Source: Asterias rubens (taxonomy: Eukaryota > Echinodermata > Asteroidea > Forcipulatida > Asteriidae). From it: a stretch of DNA of 64,000 bases. The notes beneath the pieces were generated by a model. That model was not told where the DNA came from and searched no databases. It saw only the letters and a list, made by a program, of their open reading frames with translations. A program made the position numbers and the translations under genes. Below are positions 9,401 to 20,734 of the stretch, in pieces. The stretch covers positions 6,324,001-6,388,000 of the forward strand of contig NC_047068.1 in the NCBI RefSeq assembly GCF_902459465.1. Reading direction: 5' to 3'. Each line of letters starts with the position of its first letter. The stretch's first letter is position 1.

Positions 9401-10690
9401 TTGAAATGGTTATTGTGAAATGGGCTTTAAAAGAACTTGTCATTATTATTTTTTATTATTAAGAGAAAAAGACAGTAACTTGTTTCTTCTTTTGTATTGA
9501 AGGTAAGCAGTGTAATAGGAGAACTTCAGACTCAACTAACATCCCTCCTGGAAGACGGCAGCCGCTCTACCCGCCTCATCACCTGCCGTGTCATCCAGAG
9601 AATCCTCGCCCTTTGCGGATCGACCTTTGACCCCGACCGCCTCCACACAATGTACATGGAGCTCCTGAAGCGAATGGATGACAGCAGTAACGAGATACGC
9701 ATCGCCGTGGCCAAGACGTTTGAGACCTTCTTCAAGTGCTTCCCTGAGGATTACGACAAGGGGTTGTACAAGGCCCACCTTGAGACTCTCTACAGAGGGC
9801 TGCTGATCCATCTTGACGATCCGGATTCTAACATCCAACAGGCTGTTCTTGGTTAGTGGCTTTGCAGTTGTTTGTTTTTAATCGTTATACAATGCTCAAA
9901 TTTTGGGGAACATAAACATGAACATGAGGCTGTAGCTCAAAATGTTAACTGGTCCAGAAATGTCTTAAGAACGTTCACCTCCCAGTAGTACGGTGAACTG
10001 CCTGGGTGTGATTTCTCTACAAAAGTGGTAAGGTGGCTCACTTGGATGTGATATAGTGAGCCACCTCACCTTTTTGTCGAGAAATCACATCCATGCCATT
10101 CACAGTGTACCAGAAACATCTGGCCAAACCTCTTCCCTTAATAGCGATACGTGTATCTGGAACATAATTTGATTGTTACCCTTTCACCGATGTGCTAAGC
10201 ACGGTATACTCTGTTGATTTGTACTTTCCTTAGTTCTGTGAAAAAATCCACAGGCAAATCACAGTAACATTGCTAGAGCTGGGGCCGATTTCACAAAGAG
10301 TTAGGACTAGTCCTTGGAGATATTAAAAACGTATGGGAAATCCTAAGTTAGGACGAGTAACTTTCGATAAGTCGAGATAAGATAAGTCTTAACTCTTTTG
10401 TGAAATCCACCCCAGATTTCTTACCACTTGACAACTGGGCTAGCCTGATGGCTGGAGGTAGTTTGAATCCTTAGCAGCAGAACTGTAACTGAGTTATTTT
10501 CTAGACACGTCTTATCTTTATGATGTTTTTAATGTAACGTTTTCTCGTCTCTTCTGCAGACGTCCTGAAGCAAGCGGCACCCCTTCATCCTCATCTTCTC
10601 CTTGAAGAGGTCGAGATGGTTCGACACAAACATCGGAGCTTCTTATTCTGTGATGAGCTCATCCAGCATGTCAAGACCCTTACTGGATGA
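2589..10690 (+). CDS. DNAAF5: Dynein axonemal assembly factor 5 (HEAT-repeat protein), 9 coding exons
   Basis: DNAAF5 (HEATR2) is a cytoplasmic HEAT-repeat factor needed to preassemble axonemal dynein arms for motile cilia. The exons are 2589-3449, 4199-4307, 5244-5476, 6306-6515, 7419-7562, 8227-8395, 8706-9004, 9503-9851 and 10560-10690. They sum to 2505 nt, or 834 residues, close to the roughly 855 of the human protein. All junctions are GT/AG and every phase matches. The protein is built of paired amphipathic helices (HEAT repeats) from end to end, for example residues 60-290 with repeated [12 protein letters not shown] and [17 protein letters not shown] helices. The C-terminus, with its [22 protein letters not shown] pattern, is the conserved family tail. 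Introns carry a MITE, a 39 bp minisatellite and SINEs, but the coding frame is intact. I know of no other HEAT family that shares this tail. Confidence 0.93.
3625..3966. mobile_element. MITE rich in ATATCGCGATAT palindromes, DNAAF5 intron 1
   Basis: The element runs from AAGCTTGGGCGATAT to CGATATCGCCGAAGCTT, an imperfect terminal inverted repeat. About 100 bp at each end are dense in CGATAT/ATATCG words. The ~150 bp core lacks these words. This is the form of a non-autonomous DNA transposon. Confidence 0.65.
4199..4307 (+). CDS. DNAAF5: DNAAF5 coding exon 2
   Basis: Residues 288-323 plus one base. It contains [25 protein letters not shown], split here only by description: an aromatic/Trp helix then an acidic segment. 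The donor is GAAA|GTACG. Confidence 0.9.
4553..4775. repeat. Two-copy diverged tandem repeat, DNAAF5 intron 2
   Basis: Two ~110 bp units share GATTGAATGGTC/GATATTGAATGGTC, the motif GAGGGTTGA and a closing GCTGRCATAGTT. The copies are diverged, so the duplication is old. Confidence 0.45.
4801..5226 (-). other. Antisense reading frame with signal-peptide-like start and seven 13-residue repeats
   Basis: The 141-codon frame lies opposite DNAAF5 intron 2. Residues 10-24 form a hydrophobic stretch ([12 protein letters not shown]) after a short basic start, as in a signal peptide. Seven identical 13-residue units ([13 protein letters not shown]) follow, with an Arg-Lys pair at each boundary, as in multi-copy peptide precursors. 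The perfect nucleotide repeats explain the open frame equally well, so this may be only a minisatellite. No promoter or splice evidence supports expression. Confidence 0.2.
4858..5135. repeat. Minisatellite, 39 bp unit x 7, DNAAF5 intron 2
   Basis: Seven head-to-tail copies of a 39 bp unit contain CCTTCCTAAGGGGGTAATTA. No differences between copies were seen by eye, which indicates recent expansion or homogenisation. The array ends about 110 bp before exon 3. Because 39 is a multiple of three, it stays open on the minus strand inside the frame 5226-4801. Confidence 0.95.
5244..5476 (+). CDS. DNAAF5: DNAAF5 coding exon 3
   Basis: Residues 324-401. The acceptor is CATTGCAG and the donor CAG|GTAGGT. 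It encodes further HEAT helices ([16 protein letters not shown] and [16 protein letters not shown]). Confidence 0.93.
6110..6237 (-). repeat. Copy of the GCCTCCATGCCCCCTGG dispersed repeat
   Basis: On the minus strand this matches the ~170 bp repeats at 26112-26290, 33225-33392 and 39561-39735. Those share TGCCTTGGTGCCCTTGAAATG and a CAATTTCCTCA motif. It lies in DNAAF5 intron 3, immediately before exon 4. Confidence 0.6.
6306..6515 (+). CDS. DNAAF5: DNAAF5 coding exon 4
   Basis: Residues 402-471, exactly 70 codons, phase 0 at both ends. It contains the [11 protein letters not shown] and [16 protein letters not shown] helices. Confidence 0.93.
6531..6906. repeat. GGACACTATTGG repeat, copy 1 (DNAAF5 intron 4)
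   Basis: The element opens with TTAAAGACACTGGACACTAT, closes with AATTACCAAATGTGTCACTG, and shares a TTACTTCAGGGGGAGTCGTTTCTC core. It belongs to a family with nine recognisable members in this window. The inverted relation of its ends marks it as a MITE-like element. Confidence 0.75.
7419..7562 (+). CDS. DNAAF5: DNAAF5 coding exon 5
   Basis: Residues 472-519, 48 codons, phase 0 at both ends. The acceptor is TTAATTAG and the donor AGG|GTAATT. Confidence 0.9.
7765..7905 (+). mobile_element. tRNA-derived SINE fragment, DNAAF5 intron 5
   Basis: A pol III B-box-like GGGTTCAAGTCC is followed by GTGAGCAAGATACTTGCTTTG, the same tail motif as the longer SINE at 9113-9465. The A-box side is degraded. 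Confidence 0.5.
8227..8395 (+). CDS. DNAAF5: DNAAF5 coding exon 6
   Basis: Residues 520-575 plus one base. The acceptor is GCAAACAG and the donor TCAG|GTCGGT. It includes the [11 protein letters not shown] helix. Confidence 0.9.
8706..9004 (+). CDS. DNAAF5: DNAAF5 coding exon 7
   Basis: Residues 576-675. The acceptor is TCTCAACAG and the donor GAGCAA|GTGAGT. It contains [17 protein letters not shown] and [18 protein letters not shown], typical HEAT helix pairs. Confidence 0.93.
9113..9465 (+). mobile_element. tRNA-derived SINE, near full length, DNAAF5 intron 7
   Basis: A-box-like TGGCTGAGTGGTTTAGAGC and B-box-like GAGTTCAGGTCC are spaced as in a tRNA(Ser/Leu)-type head. A conserved body (TTTGGCAAGATACTTTACTA, AGGGTGTACCTGGAGGGTAG) and an ATT-rich tail near 9450 follow. 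It lies in the same sense as DNAAF5. Confidence 0.7.
9503..9851 (+). CDS. DNAAF5: DNAAF5 coding exon 8
   Basis: Residues 676-791 plus one base. Two AGs lie close together at the acceptor. The one at 9501-9502 keeps the frame, whereas the one at 9509-9510 would hit TAA at once. It holds two or three HEAT repeats ([17 protein letters not shown] and [19 protein letters not shown]). Confidence 0.93.
10274..10417. mobile_element. Short MITE, GATTTCACAAAGAGTTAGGACT ends, DNAAF5 intron 8
   Basis: The ends GGGGCCGATTTCACAAAGAG and CTCTTTTGTGAAATCCACCCC are inverted repeats around AAAACGTATGG. A second member is at 56026-56168. Confidence 0.65.
10560..10690 (+). CDS. DNAAF5: DNAAF5 coding exon 9 and stop
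   Basis: Residues 792-834 and a TGA at 10688-10690. It encodes the conserved C-terminal tail, rich in Leu/His, with [13 protein letters not shown]. Confidence 0.93.
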
Positions 10691-12640
10691 TCCAATTCCT
10701 TGAAGTGAAATTACACCATTGGTTTGGGGAAGACATCATGCGGTCAACATCTTCTATGGTCAACATCTTCTATGTTGAGTAGCGCCCTCAGCCTATAACT
10801 TCTTGGTATTTTCGAGAGAATCGCCCCTGTCCTTCATGCATTTAGATATTTCATCTGTAATTCAGGGTCTATGTTTTGAGTAGAGTAACACTCTTATTTC
10901 TTCTATGTTGAGTGGTGCCCTCGGCCGATAATTTCACGAGAGAAGTGTCCCCATATCTCTCTGTCTTTCATGCATGTAGATATTTCATCTGATGTCACAA
11001 AGCCAGAGCGCTGGCGTAATATGTCCACATAGATCATGTGGCCTGAACCTCTTTGGGCTTGACAAACATAGTTTAAAGGATTATGGTACTTTTTGTAACA
11101 CAAAACACAATGTCCACAGATTTACATTAAACTTTCACCGTTTGAAGATAATGATAGTAGAAAGCGTACCTTAAAATGTTAGTTGCTGAGGTGCTGTGGT
11201 TTTTGAGAAATGAGGAAAACAATGTCATGAAAATATGTTTTTACATGCTAAAATAATTTTCGTCTCATAATTATTTTTATGACATTGTTTTACTCGTTTC
11301 TTAAAAACTACATCACCTCAGCAAGTAATATTTTCAGAGAAGCTTTCTACTATTATCTTTAAACTGTTAAAAGTGTAAAGTTTAGTGTAAACCTGTGGAC
11401 ATTGTATTTTTTGTCCTACAAAAAAGTAGCTAGACCCTTTAAGGTCATAGGCCAGTAACCAGGGAAGCATACACATTACATAACAATCCTATGTAACGGT
11501 TATCTCTATAGGTCATCAGAAATGCATACAAAAAAATTTGCACTCTACAAACTGAGCTATCTAGCTAGCCTCACCCAAAATTATTTAAATTTACAGTCAG
11601 TTCCCTTGCAGTTTACTACTTAATTTAGTTTTTGTCAGTGCGAAGACCGTGATTCAGAAATCATTTCAGATACTGGTACTCCAAGGTTTATCAAAAATGT
11701 GTTTTGGTTCTCTCTGCTATTAACACCATGCCCATTAGTTTCATGATATTACTTTGCCCTTTAACTTAGAAGCATTTGTCATTATTGATCATTCAGTTGG
11801 AAATTCACACATGACTAACTGATGTCAATAGGAATATATTGAGGGACTTGTTATTAATAGGTTGAAAATTACATTTATATTATAGCTCCCTAGGCCTAGT
11901 ACTGTGTTGTCGTAAAGGGGAAAGTACTTTTTGCTGTACTCTTTCGTGGTAAACCCATGGTACATGGTAAAGAGGCATTTTAAAGTGAAATTGCATTATT
12001 CTACTTGAGCATTTCAAGGAAAAAACAATGAAGGTACTGATTTTATAGTCTTTGCAAAGGTTGAGGACTGCTTGTCAAGAAGTAGTGTATAATTACGTTA
12101 TTGTTTAATTTTGTTCAAACAGTCAAGTATCAAGATAAAGTGTGATTAATTTGTTTTAGTTATTTAGCACAGATAAGTTTGGTCTTGCAAAATAGGCCTC
12201 TAAGCTTGCAAAGTTGGGCATCGCAAGGGTAAAACAATGGAAATGTGCAAACATGTACACACGATGCACAATTCTGACCCAATGAATGATAGGTTTTCCT
12301 TTGAGCTATCTTCCTTTGAGCTCAGTGAAGATGCTGTTTGATTTTGAGACGTCATAATGTAAAGGGATATAAATTGGGTACTGTCAACAAAATGCTATGC
12401 AATGTATATTTTCATGTTGTTAATGTTTCTCTGATAGTGTTATTTTTACTTGACAAATATTCACAAAATTTCAGAGAGCTATTAAGCTTAAATGGATACC
12501 AGCTAACAGACTGTGTTTGTTAAGCAAGATTTTCCTTCTTGCAGATTTTGTTTCTCATTTTGTCATGGTCCTATTTAAGAATAGGAATATTTCTACTTGT
12601 TTTATTGAACGTCAATAAAGTAGATAAAAGTTACACAATT
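10691..12640 (+). other. Possible DNAAF5 3' UTR
   Basis: No coding frame of note follows the stop. The first convincing AATAAA I see is at 12614-12619, which would give a 3' UTR of about 1.9 kb containing a 370 bp fold-back element. An A-run at 12698-12715 is genomic. Earlier cleavage is possible. Confidence 0.3.
11073..11442. mobile_element. Long fold-back element, copy A
   Basis: The left arm (TTAAAGGATTATGGTACTTT, then CACAATGTCCACAGATTTAC) pairs with the right arm (GTAAACCTGTGGACATTGTA, then AGTAGCTAGACCCTTTAA). The arms extend almost to the centre near 11260, so the whole element could form a hairpin. A second copy lies at 57504-57870. Confidence 0.8.
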
Positions 12641-13146
12641 TTATTTGTGCACTACTTTGTGTGTCAGTCGACTGTTTCTTTTATTTGTGTCTGCTTTAAA
12701 AAAAAAAAAAAAAAACCTGAAACTTAAGTAAAACAGATATGTTTTCAATTCAATTCAACCACGATTGTGAGATAAATCATTTATTTATCGGAATAAAATG
12801 ACTCATGAAAAACTGTTTATTCACCAGTGGTTACAAGTACAGAATATTGAATGAAAATTATTGGATTTTACGTTGGTGTTTTTTCTCATTGAAGGAAATA
12901 ATTTATGATAATACAGTAAATAATAAAATGTGCGTTGTGAGTTTTGGAAATACAATTAATTATCAATGTCTGGATTAATTATGCAGTTTTGCACCAGTTC
13001 TACATGGTTCCACCAAAGCTAAAATTCAGTGAGAAATACAATATGTTATTCAATCTCCATAAAGAGAACGCTGATTAAATTATGATAATACCAGTGGGCT
13101 GAAACTACTAAATAAAATTATGCAGTCGTCTCTGGATTAGTAGTAA

Positions 13147-13160
13147 CCAACAGAGGGCGC
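13147..13160 (+). promoter_or_regulatory. CTCF-like motif
   Basis: CCAACAGAGGGCGC agrees with the bilaterian CTCF core (CCNSYAGRKGGCR) except at the fourth base. It lies about 2.4 kb past the DNAAF5 stop. The call is from the motif alone. Confidence 0.25.
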
Positions 13161-14266
13161 TCTCCCATAATAATGTACACAGTCAATCTGCGGCGGCGCG
13201 GTACACACACAACAAACGATTGACTAATCGTACAAAAATACACGTCTTGTTGTGTGTGTGTACAATTTTGATGACCAGCATTGCACACAACAATACCGCT
13301 CAAGATTACCTAACAATGATGACCACAACACTCCATGCAATTGCCACGTAAAACAGGTGAGTTTCTGCCCATGTTTTGTTATATGACATACAAGATAATT
13401 GAGTGTATTACGAGTGAAAAATAGGTGCAAGGTTGCAAATGTTGGGCACATATTGAAAGCTTGTATTTTGGTTGTACGACGAGCAGGGAGACTTCGTGGG
13501 AAAGCTACGGGGTGAAAAACTGACCGTCATGTCCATTGCGTGATTTCGCGTGATCACGCCATATATGCCCGGCCGTGGTGTGGCCGTAGATTGTTTGTCC
13601 ACACTGCGGGTGGTCACGACGGGCTGTCTTCCGTCATGGCCTTGGATGAATGACCATTGACTACGAATGCTGTGGGAAGTGCTTAAGAAATACTGGACAC
13701 AAATTAATGTTTGGCAATAGGGAATTTAATTATCGTTTTCCATTCCAGCAGCCAGAATCAAACTCAACTGTGCTGTGTGAAGTGACTGCTGTGTCAGTGT
13801 GTGTGCAAAGCATCTGGTCCTTGCTCTATCTATCTATGCTGTGTGGCATAGCAATATGGAGATAGCAGCAGTTTGCAACCTCTACATTTTGGCTGTCCAA
13901 TAAGATTTTGTGATGTAACAAAGGAATTAATTGTTCCTCAACAGAAGGTACATACAATTATCACAGAGGAAATTGCACTCCAGATTGTCCCTAGTTTAAT
14001 TACATCCAATCAATCACTGAACATGCTGAACAGCCAACTTATGTTTTGCATTAGGACAACGGGGCTATGAGTCATTTAAATACATCTGGAAAAGATGTTG
14101 ATTCCGACCACCGCTTTTTTTACTCATCATATCAACAACAAAATAATGTATGTTGTGTAATTCCTACATAATAAAATACTCTTCTGACATTTACCAGGGG
14201 TTATGATAATCAAGGCTAGGCAATTGCCTTCGTCGCTTCCTTGATGTATGGCCTGGCAGTGTTTTA

Positions 14267-14331
14267 GACCCAGTAACGGGGGCGCTGTACCCTTTTTTTT
14301 CTTCGAAATACAGCACCCCAGTTACTGGGTC
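14267..14331. repeat. Hairpin, GACCCAGTAACGGGGGCGCTG arms
   Basis: GACCCAGTAAC is inverted as GTTACTGGGTC 65 bp away, and the inner GCGCTGTA/TACAGCAC also pairs. A decayed relative lies at 61008-61072. It is probably the remnant of a short inverted-repeat element. Confidence 0.65.
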
Positions 14332-17299
14332 AGGCATTGTGCATTATAGTTTTAGTTTAGATTTATTAGACTTTACCCTGGCATAAAAATATACAGTCGA
14401 CACATAAAGAAACAAAGAATCACAATAGCTTAAAAATACCAAGCCAGTGAATGGCGAGGAGGAACAGGTGACCAGCACCTCTACAGCACCTCTACAAAGC
14501 CAGCCTGCCACAAAGAATGTCCCCTGAAACCCACCCCACAGTTAAAAACCACCCATCCCACGGTAAAAAAAAAAAGGGAAAAAAAGAAAATGCAACAAAT
14601 AAAAGTGAACACTCAAGAGTTTTGTTTTATATAATGGTGGTTCGTTTCACTTATTGGACTAATGCCACAGAGAAAGTGAAACAGACGTAAAGCTGCAAGA
14701 AAATATTTCCTTGTTGTGAAATTACCACTTGATGCTTATAATAATGCCAACATTGTTGTAGCCTACTGAGAAGTACTTAATAATGAAGTAGGTAGATACA
14801 TGTAGTAATGAAATGTACTTGAAACACAATAGGCCTACTTGATTCAAAATGAGGGAAATATTGTTTTCTAGTGTTACTGACTGTTACGGATACCATAGAG
14901 TAAGGACAGCAATACTTTCACTTAGCGGAGCTGAAAATGTTGGGTCTAAAAAAAGTGAAACCAAAACAATCTTATGAATATCTGATTGGCCTTATATGTA
15001 TGCTTAGTTTTGAACATACTTGCTGATGATTCATGCTTGCACCGGAGTATGGGATTGGACAGGTGGATTGGTATTTTTCTTACATATTCCCAGCAGGTAA
15101 AACCACATCGTACCAATGTGGTGTTTATTTGCTTTGATTATGACATAGGAACGACGATGCACTGTTTATTTGATTTTATTTTGACATAAACAAACGCAAA
15201 TAAACACCACATCGCACTGATTGTGTTTTGCCCCCAATAATTTTGAAGGAGTGCTTTTTAAAATTGCTCTCCTCAGACAAGCTTTATACATGCCTGGAAT
15301 TGCAGGGAGGCCAGGTCATGAGGTCATGACCTCTGTTGTCCCTGTTCTTGGCATTGGTGCCCCTACGGGGCTATGTTTCCAACGGACTTTAAGATTTCCA
15401 AAGTGAAACTGCCCTTTGCAATAGGGAAGTTGCCCTGCCCTTTCAGAGACAAAATTTCATGCGAGGGGAGCAAGTACTTACAAGTACTCTTTAAAAATAA
15501 TGGTCTGATATTCGTACCTAAATGACAAAAATTTAGGTAATACATTTTTATAGGCCTTAGATCATTCAAAACACACTCTAAGACAGCAATCCATAGTGTT
15601 TTCAAAGCAATAGTTGGCAAACAAAAAATTGTTTTATGAGAAAAACATTAAATTGTGGATTTGGCTAAATATTCACTCTCAAACTTATATGCACTTTTTT
15701 TCACTAAATGACCTTTGATTATTTAAAAGTATGCCATTTCAATTAACGACCTTTGTTGCACTGAGCCGACAATTTTTACCATTGTCCTTGAAGTAGTACA
15801 GTACCACACCAGATCTGTTTAAATTAAAGCACAAAACTTCCCGTTAGTTCATGCATACGTACATGGCGGTGAACAATCCTGTAGATTTTACAAAAATTCC
15901 TTAAAAAGTATTTGATATAAATCAGATAAAAGATACTCTTTTATCAAGCAAGACATTCCTTAGTTGCAATAACGGAGGGTATCCTAACTACACATTCCTT
16001 TATAAGAAATCGTTGGTCCACCAGAGACAGTTCTAGCAAGATATGATAAATTGCTCCGCTTTATTAGCCCTTTTCCTTTTCACACGAAAACCAAGTTTCC
16101 TTGTTATGAATTTTACGATCGCAGGTTGTTTACTTCTCTACTCACACTTCACATATTCACATGACACCAGGTACATGTAGGCCTAATTAATTGACAATGT
16201 TCCATGAGACGAGAGTGCAAGTTCAGTTGGTTATCAGTTACAATGCAGGGATTTGTATCAATTTTTCGTTCTTAATCATATAACATCAAAATGATGATGT
16301 ACGGTGAACTTGTTTTAAACTCAACGCGTTCCAGTTTATACTGTTAGGGTGATGCACACTAAAACAGTAGCAGAAATGTTTCGCTTGGTAAGACCAATTT
16401 CCCAAGTAATGCCTGACTTCTAAAAATAAACAACGGATTGTTTCACATGACAGACTGACAATATAAGTCCCTTGCAAATATTTCCGCAATCCTCTAGAGT
16501 CCACCTTTCATAATTAGAGTAAGCCTTGAACTTTACGCTTGAAGGGGCACATCAAATTTCCTCTGGTAGGGGCCATTTTATGGTGAAAGTTTGTATTGAA
16601 ACGTTGCAGAGGGCACTTTGGCAAATGCTGTGGGTGCTGTGTCTGTGTGGAGGCCTGCAGAATGAACACTGTTTCAAACTACTGTACGGTAATCCTTGTG
16701 AAATACGGATTTAAAGTCTTAATGAAAAGCATACGCTACAAGTATTTACGATTTAACTGGCTGATTAGTTTTGGAAGGTCAAAAGGTTATTGGAGTGTTC
16801 AAGTAATCTCAGTCATCTCGGATGACCTTTGAACCCTTCAACAATGCTGGCAATACTCCCCCTCCGAACTTCCAAGGTTTTCCCCCCACCTTTAAGTTCC
16901 AACGAGACCAAAAGCAATCTTCTCAGTATGGAGATTCATCGCTCTAGGCTGGAGTTGAGGGAATTGTAGACACAAAGGTGGACCAATCTCCAGTCATGCC
17001 AGGGGGCAACTTACTGACTTTTATTGATGAAAGATAACGAGAATAGGTTTGGATATGCGTAGCATACACAAATGATACCCAACAAATATAAAGGGCAGCT
17101 CTTCATTACTATACTTTTGTACACAATGTAGCATTGAGAACAGGTTATTAGAAATCTAGTTATTTTCGAAAGACTTCCATTTAGTGTGGCCTGATTTCTT
17201 GAAAATGTTCAGTAATTTTCAGTGATAACAATCAGTGATAACACACAGGCTTATGTTTGGTAATTACTCAAAACAAATATTAACTTAAAATTTACTTGG

Positions 17300-18290
17300 T
17301 AAGGATACAATTGCCCGAGTTTTTCTTACCAGAAAGGTCAAAACCGAAAGGAAAATATTCTGAGACCCCTGAAAAAATGAAATTTTGGGTAAAATTTATA
17401 GCAATATTTTTTTGTCTCAAGTAAAGCCAAGGATGATACTTTGTAGTGATGTAAAAGGTTTTATGAAATATGTTTGTTTTTTGGTGGGGTGGAGTTGTAT
17501 ATATTAACTAAAAAAAAAAAGTTTTTCAGACCCCAAAATCGGCCTAAAGTGGCCTAAACACATGAACTGTTACCATGGCAACGTGTTATATTATGATTTG
17601 AAATGTAAATGCTGTTTATTTGGACCCCAAGTCCCTACCATCCACAAAGTATAAGAAAAATATTCCTTTTTTTTTTTACCATGGACACGTATGTCGATAT
17701 TATGTGAAAAGACCCTTAAAAAGGCATTTTTCACGTTTTTTGGAAAAAAGTCTAGTTTTGAGGCAGTACTGTCACAACAGGATACAATTGCCCAAGTTTT
17801 TGACACCAGATATGGAAAGACCAATGTTGGCCCTAATCACAGCCTAAAGGAAAATTTTCTGAGACCCCTGGCAAGTTGACATTTTGGGGTCCAAAAATAG
17901 GGTAAAAATGTCGATTTTGCAAGTTCCAAAAACATACTGTAATGCATGATGCAAAAATAGCACAAGGGTGATATTTAAAGCAATAATTTTTTTTCTCAAG
18001 GAAGGCCAAGGATGATACTTTGTAGTGATATAAAAGGTTTTTTGAAATAATTTTGCATTTTGGTGGGGTGGAGTTGTAAATATGAGCTAAAAAAGTTTTT
18101 CAGACCCCAAAATCGGCCTAAAATGGCCAAAAAACAAAATGAGCCGTAACCATGGCAACGGGCTATATATAGAATTGAAAATGCAATTTTGTTTACTTGC
18201 ACCCCAAGGCCCTTCCACCCACAAAGTATAAAAAAAATTCATTTTTTGACCATGAGCAAGTATGTCAATTATTTACCTGAACTGACTCTT
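17300..18290. repeat. Two-copy tandem duplication, ~575 bp period
   Basis: GATACAATTGCCC (17305, 17780), GCCAAGGATGATACTTTGTAG (about 17428, 18006), TTTTTCAGACCCCAAAATCGG (about 17521, 18097) and ACCATGGCAACG recur in order. The copies have diverged by point changes and indels, and the first lacks ~100 bp in the middle. Confidence 0.75.
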
Positions 18291-18299
18291 AATAGGTAA

Positions 18300-20350
18300 A
18301 TAAATTTGCGACAGTGCACCAAACTTTTCCTCCGAAAAATGTGGCACATAGTTTGCTTTTTGCACGGCTTCTTGTGTGCATTTAGCACAGTGCGCCACTT
18401 GTTGAACAGGTTTACATTTTTCGAATCAAACTTTGACCACCTACTACATGAAGTAACAAATTTTCTTCCGTGACATTTTTACTGGTTTTAACTACCAGTC
18501 ACTCACTTCTTTCATGCCATAAACCCAGGTACGTATGTGATGTAGCAATGAAAATACTTTACTGGCACACTGGGACCGTACCAGGCTAACCCTCCCTCTA
18601 TTTATTGGAATGAAGTCATGACCCATGACAAATGTTATTACAGTTTCCAAAATTATAAGTAAAATCGATCAAAACGTGCCCCTGTCCCTGCGGAATGAAT
18701 TTTGTGAATTGATAGGATAGTAGTGATGGTGGAAATACTCTCACACTAGCATGCAGAGTTAGAAGTAGCAATGAGAATAGCTCCATGGTAGTAGGCAGTC
18801 TTTGTGCACGTTGGATTAGGGGGATTTGACTGGCGTTGAATGGGAGTTTGGGTTTTGTTCGGAATTATGACATGAGTAAAATGCCCATTGAGTTGAGTCG
18901 GTTTAGTGTTAAGAATCACACACTGTGTTGACAATGAAGGTCTTGTTCTGTGTGTATCTACAGTCACCTTTACAATCATAATAACATCACCTTCGTGTAT
19001 TTATTTGCACTTGATTTTCAAGGTGATACGAGTTAGGCAACAAATGGGTAGGGAACTAACCAGTCAGAAACTTTACATCACATGTAGGCCTGGTATTTGA
19101 GTTTGTAATCCAATACTTTTGCTAAGCTGTATTTTGTTGGTTTTAGTGGCAAACATGCACTAAATGTATATTTGGGCTGAGGAACATTTAATGTAAAGCA
19201 TTGGAACTCCATGATGTAACCATGGATGAACAAATGCCCTTTGTGATTTAAACAAGACTTGCACAGGATACAGACTTAATATGCAACATTTCGTGTGCTG
19301 AACAAGGTTAGAAGTATACTACAAGAATTCCAGCACACCATGTTCCGAGACAAAATCGCATCGCCCACCACCGGGACAAGTGACCCACCCAAATCCCTAA
19401 TTTTAAAAAATGTGATAAATTAGAACTTTGCCACCAACAGATTGCGCATAACACCCCAGCGGGGAGACGGGTCTAAGGCTTTGGCACGGTGTTGTCCCAG
19501 TATAGTTAAGACGTTATAGAAGTCAAGCTGTGCTCCCTATGCCCCTGATTAAGACAAGTATTGGAAGACCTTGGTGTGTAAACCCTCTTATTGTACCTGC
19601 TATTTTGACTGAATCCACACATTGACAGTAAGGTACAACCATGGTACAACCAGGGGTCCTTGGGAAAGAGTAGTGCTACTGTGAGGCCAGGAAAACCATG
19701 TAGGCTCTACCAGGACTCAGTACAATGCAAAGGGGTTGAAAGGACTTTCCGAAGGTACCTCATGCACTCGCACACTCTCAATATTGCTATACTACAAAGG
19801 CATTTATAAAGCGCTCTTACTAACAATTGTATCACAGTGCTTTTACACAGACAGAAGGCAAAAAACAAACTAGAAATGTGTTTGTGCACAAACACATTTA
19901 AAAGCTGTTTCGGATATTTGAAACACTCTGAGCACGGGATGAACAATCAGTGACGTCACTAATGTCATCTATAAACAGCACATTATAATGTTATGTAGGC
20001 CTACATGTAAAGTTCCAATCATATCAAACATTTGAAATGAAGCGAAGAAAAGAGAGAAAGACTCATCAACTGGTCGGTTCAATGCACATTATCAAAATAT
20101 GGTGTCAATGGACTGTTAGCATTGAGTGATGTTTGTGAATGATACAGAGGCGTGTATGTACCTACAGGTAGGCTACATGTACAGTGTTTGCCAGAGCATG
20201 GCCAGAGGGGTGCCTGGACTTCTTTTGGACCCCCCCCCCCCCTGTTCTTAATGTGGGTACCCTGTGTTATATGTACATGTACATGTAATGAACAATCTGG
20301 ACACCCTTTGACTAAATCCTAGTGTTCACATTGATGACAGTAATGACACC
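18300..20350. other. Gene-poor interval
   Basis: AT-rich sequence without a supportable gene or recognised repeat apart from short microsatellite tracts. The reading frames are short and lack splice support. Confidence 0.4.
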
Positions 20351-20353
20351 CTC

Positions 20354-20731
20354 TTAAAGGCAGTGGACACTATTAGTAATTACTCAAAATAATTATTGGC
20401 ATAAAACCTTACTTGGTAACAAGTAATGGGGAGAGGTTGGTAGTATAAACTTTGAGAAACGGCTCCCTCTGAAGTGACGTAGTTTTCGAGAAAGAAGTAA
20501 TTTTCCATGAATTTGATTCTGAGACCTCAAATTTAGAATTTGAGGTCTCGAAATCAAGTGTCTGAAAGCACGCAACTTCATGTGACAAGGGTGTTTTTTC
20601 TTTCATTGTTATCTCGCAACTTAGACACCAATTGAGCTCAAATGTTTCACAGGTTTCTTATTTTATGCATGTTGAAATACACCAAGGGACGACTGGTCCT
20701 TGACAATTACCAATAGTGTCCAGTCACTTTA
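20354..20731. repeat. GGACACTATTGG repeat, copy 2
   Basis: It opens with TTAAAGGCAGTGGACACTAT and closes with ACCAATAGTGTCCAGTCACT. The GAGACCTCAAATTTAGAATT/AATTTGAGGTCTCGAAATC palindrome in its centre is preserved. Confidence 0.85.
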
Positions 20732-20734
20732 ATT

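Larger units (their letters stand above)
12641..17290. other. Gene-poor interval
   Basis: I see no supported gene. The interval contains a CTCF-like site (13147-13160), a 65 bp hairpin (14267-14331), a fragment of the GCCTCCATGCC repeat near 14205-14262, and AT-rich unique sequence. The open frames at 13650-14070 and 16526-16832 lack splice sites, conserved motifs and codon-like composition. Confidence 0.5.

Noticed and set aside
12698..12715. Run of A as the mark of a processed retrogene
   Set aside because: No coding sequence or target-site duplication flanks it, and it follows the probable DNAAF5 3' end.
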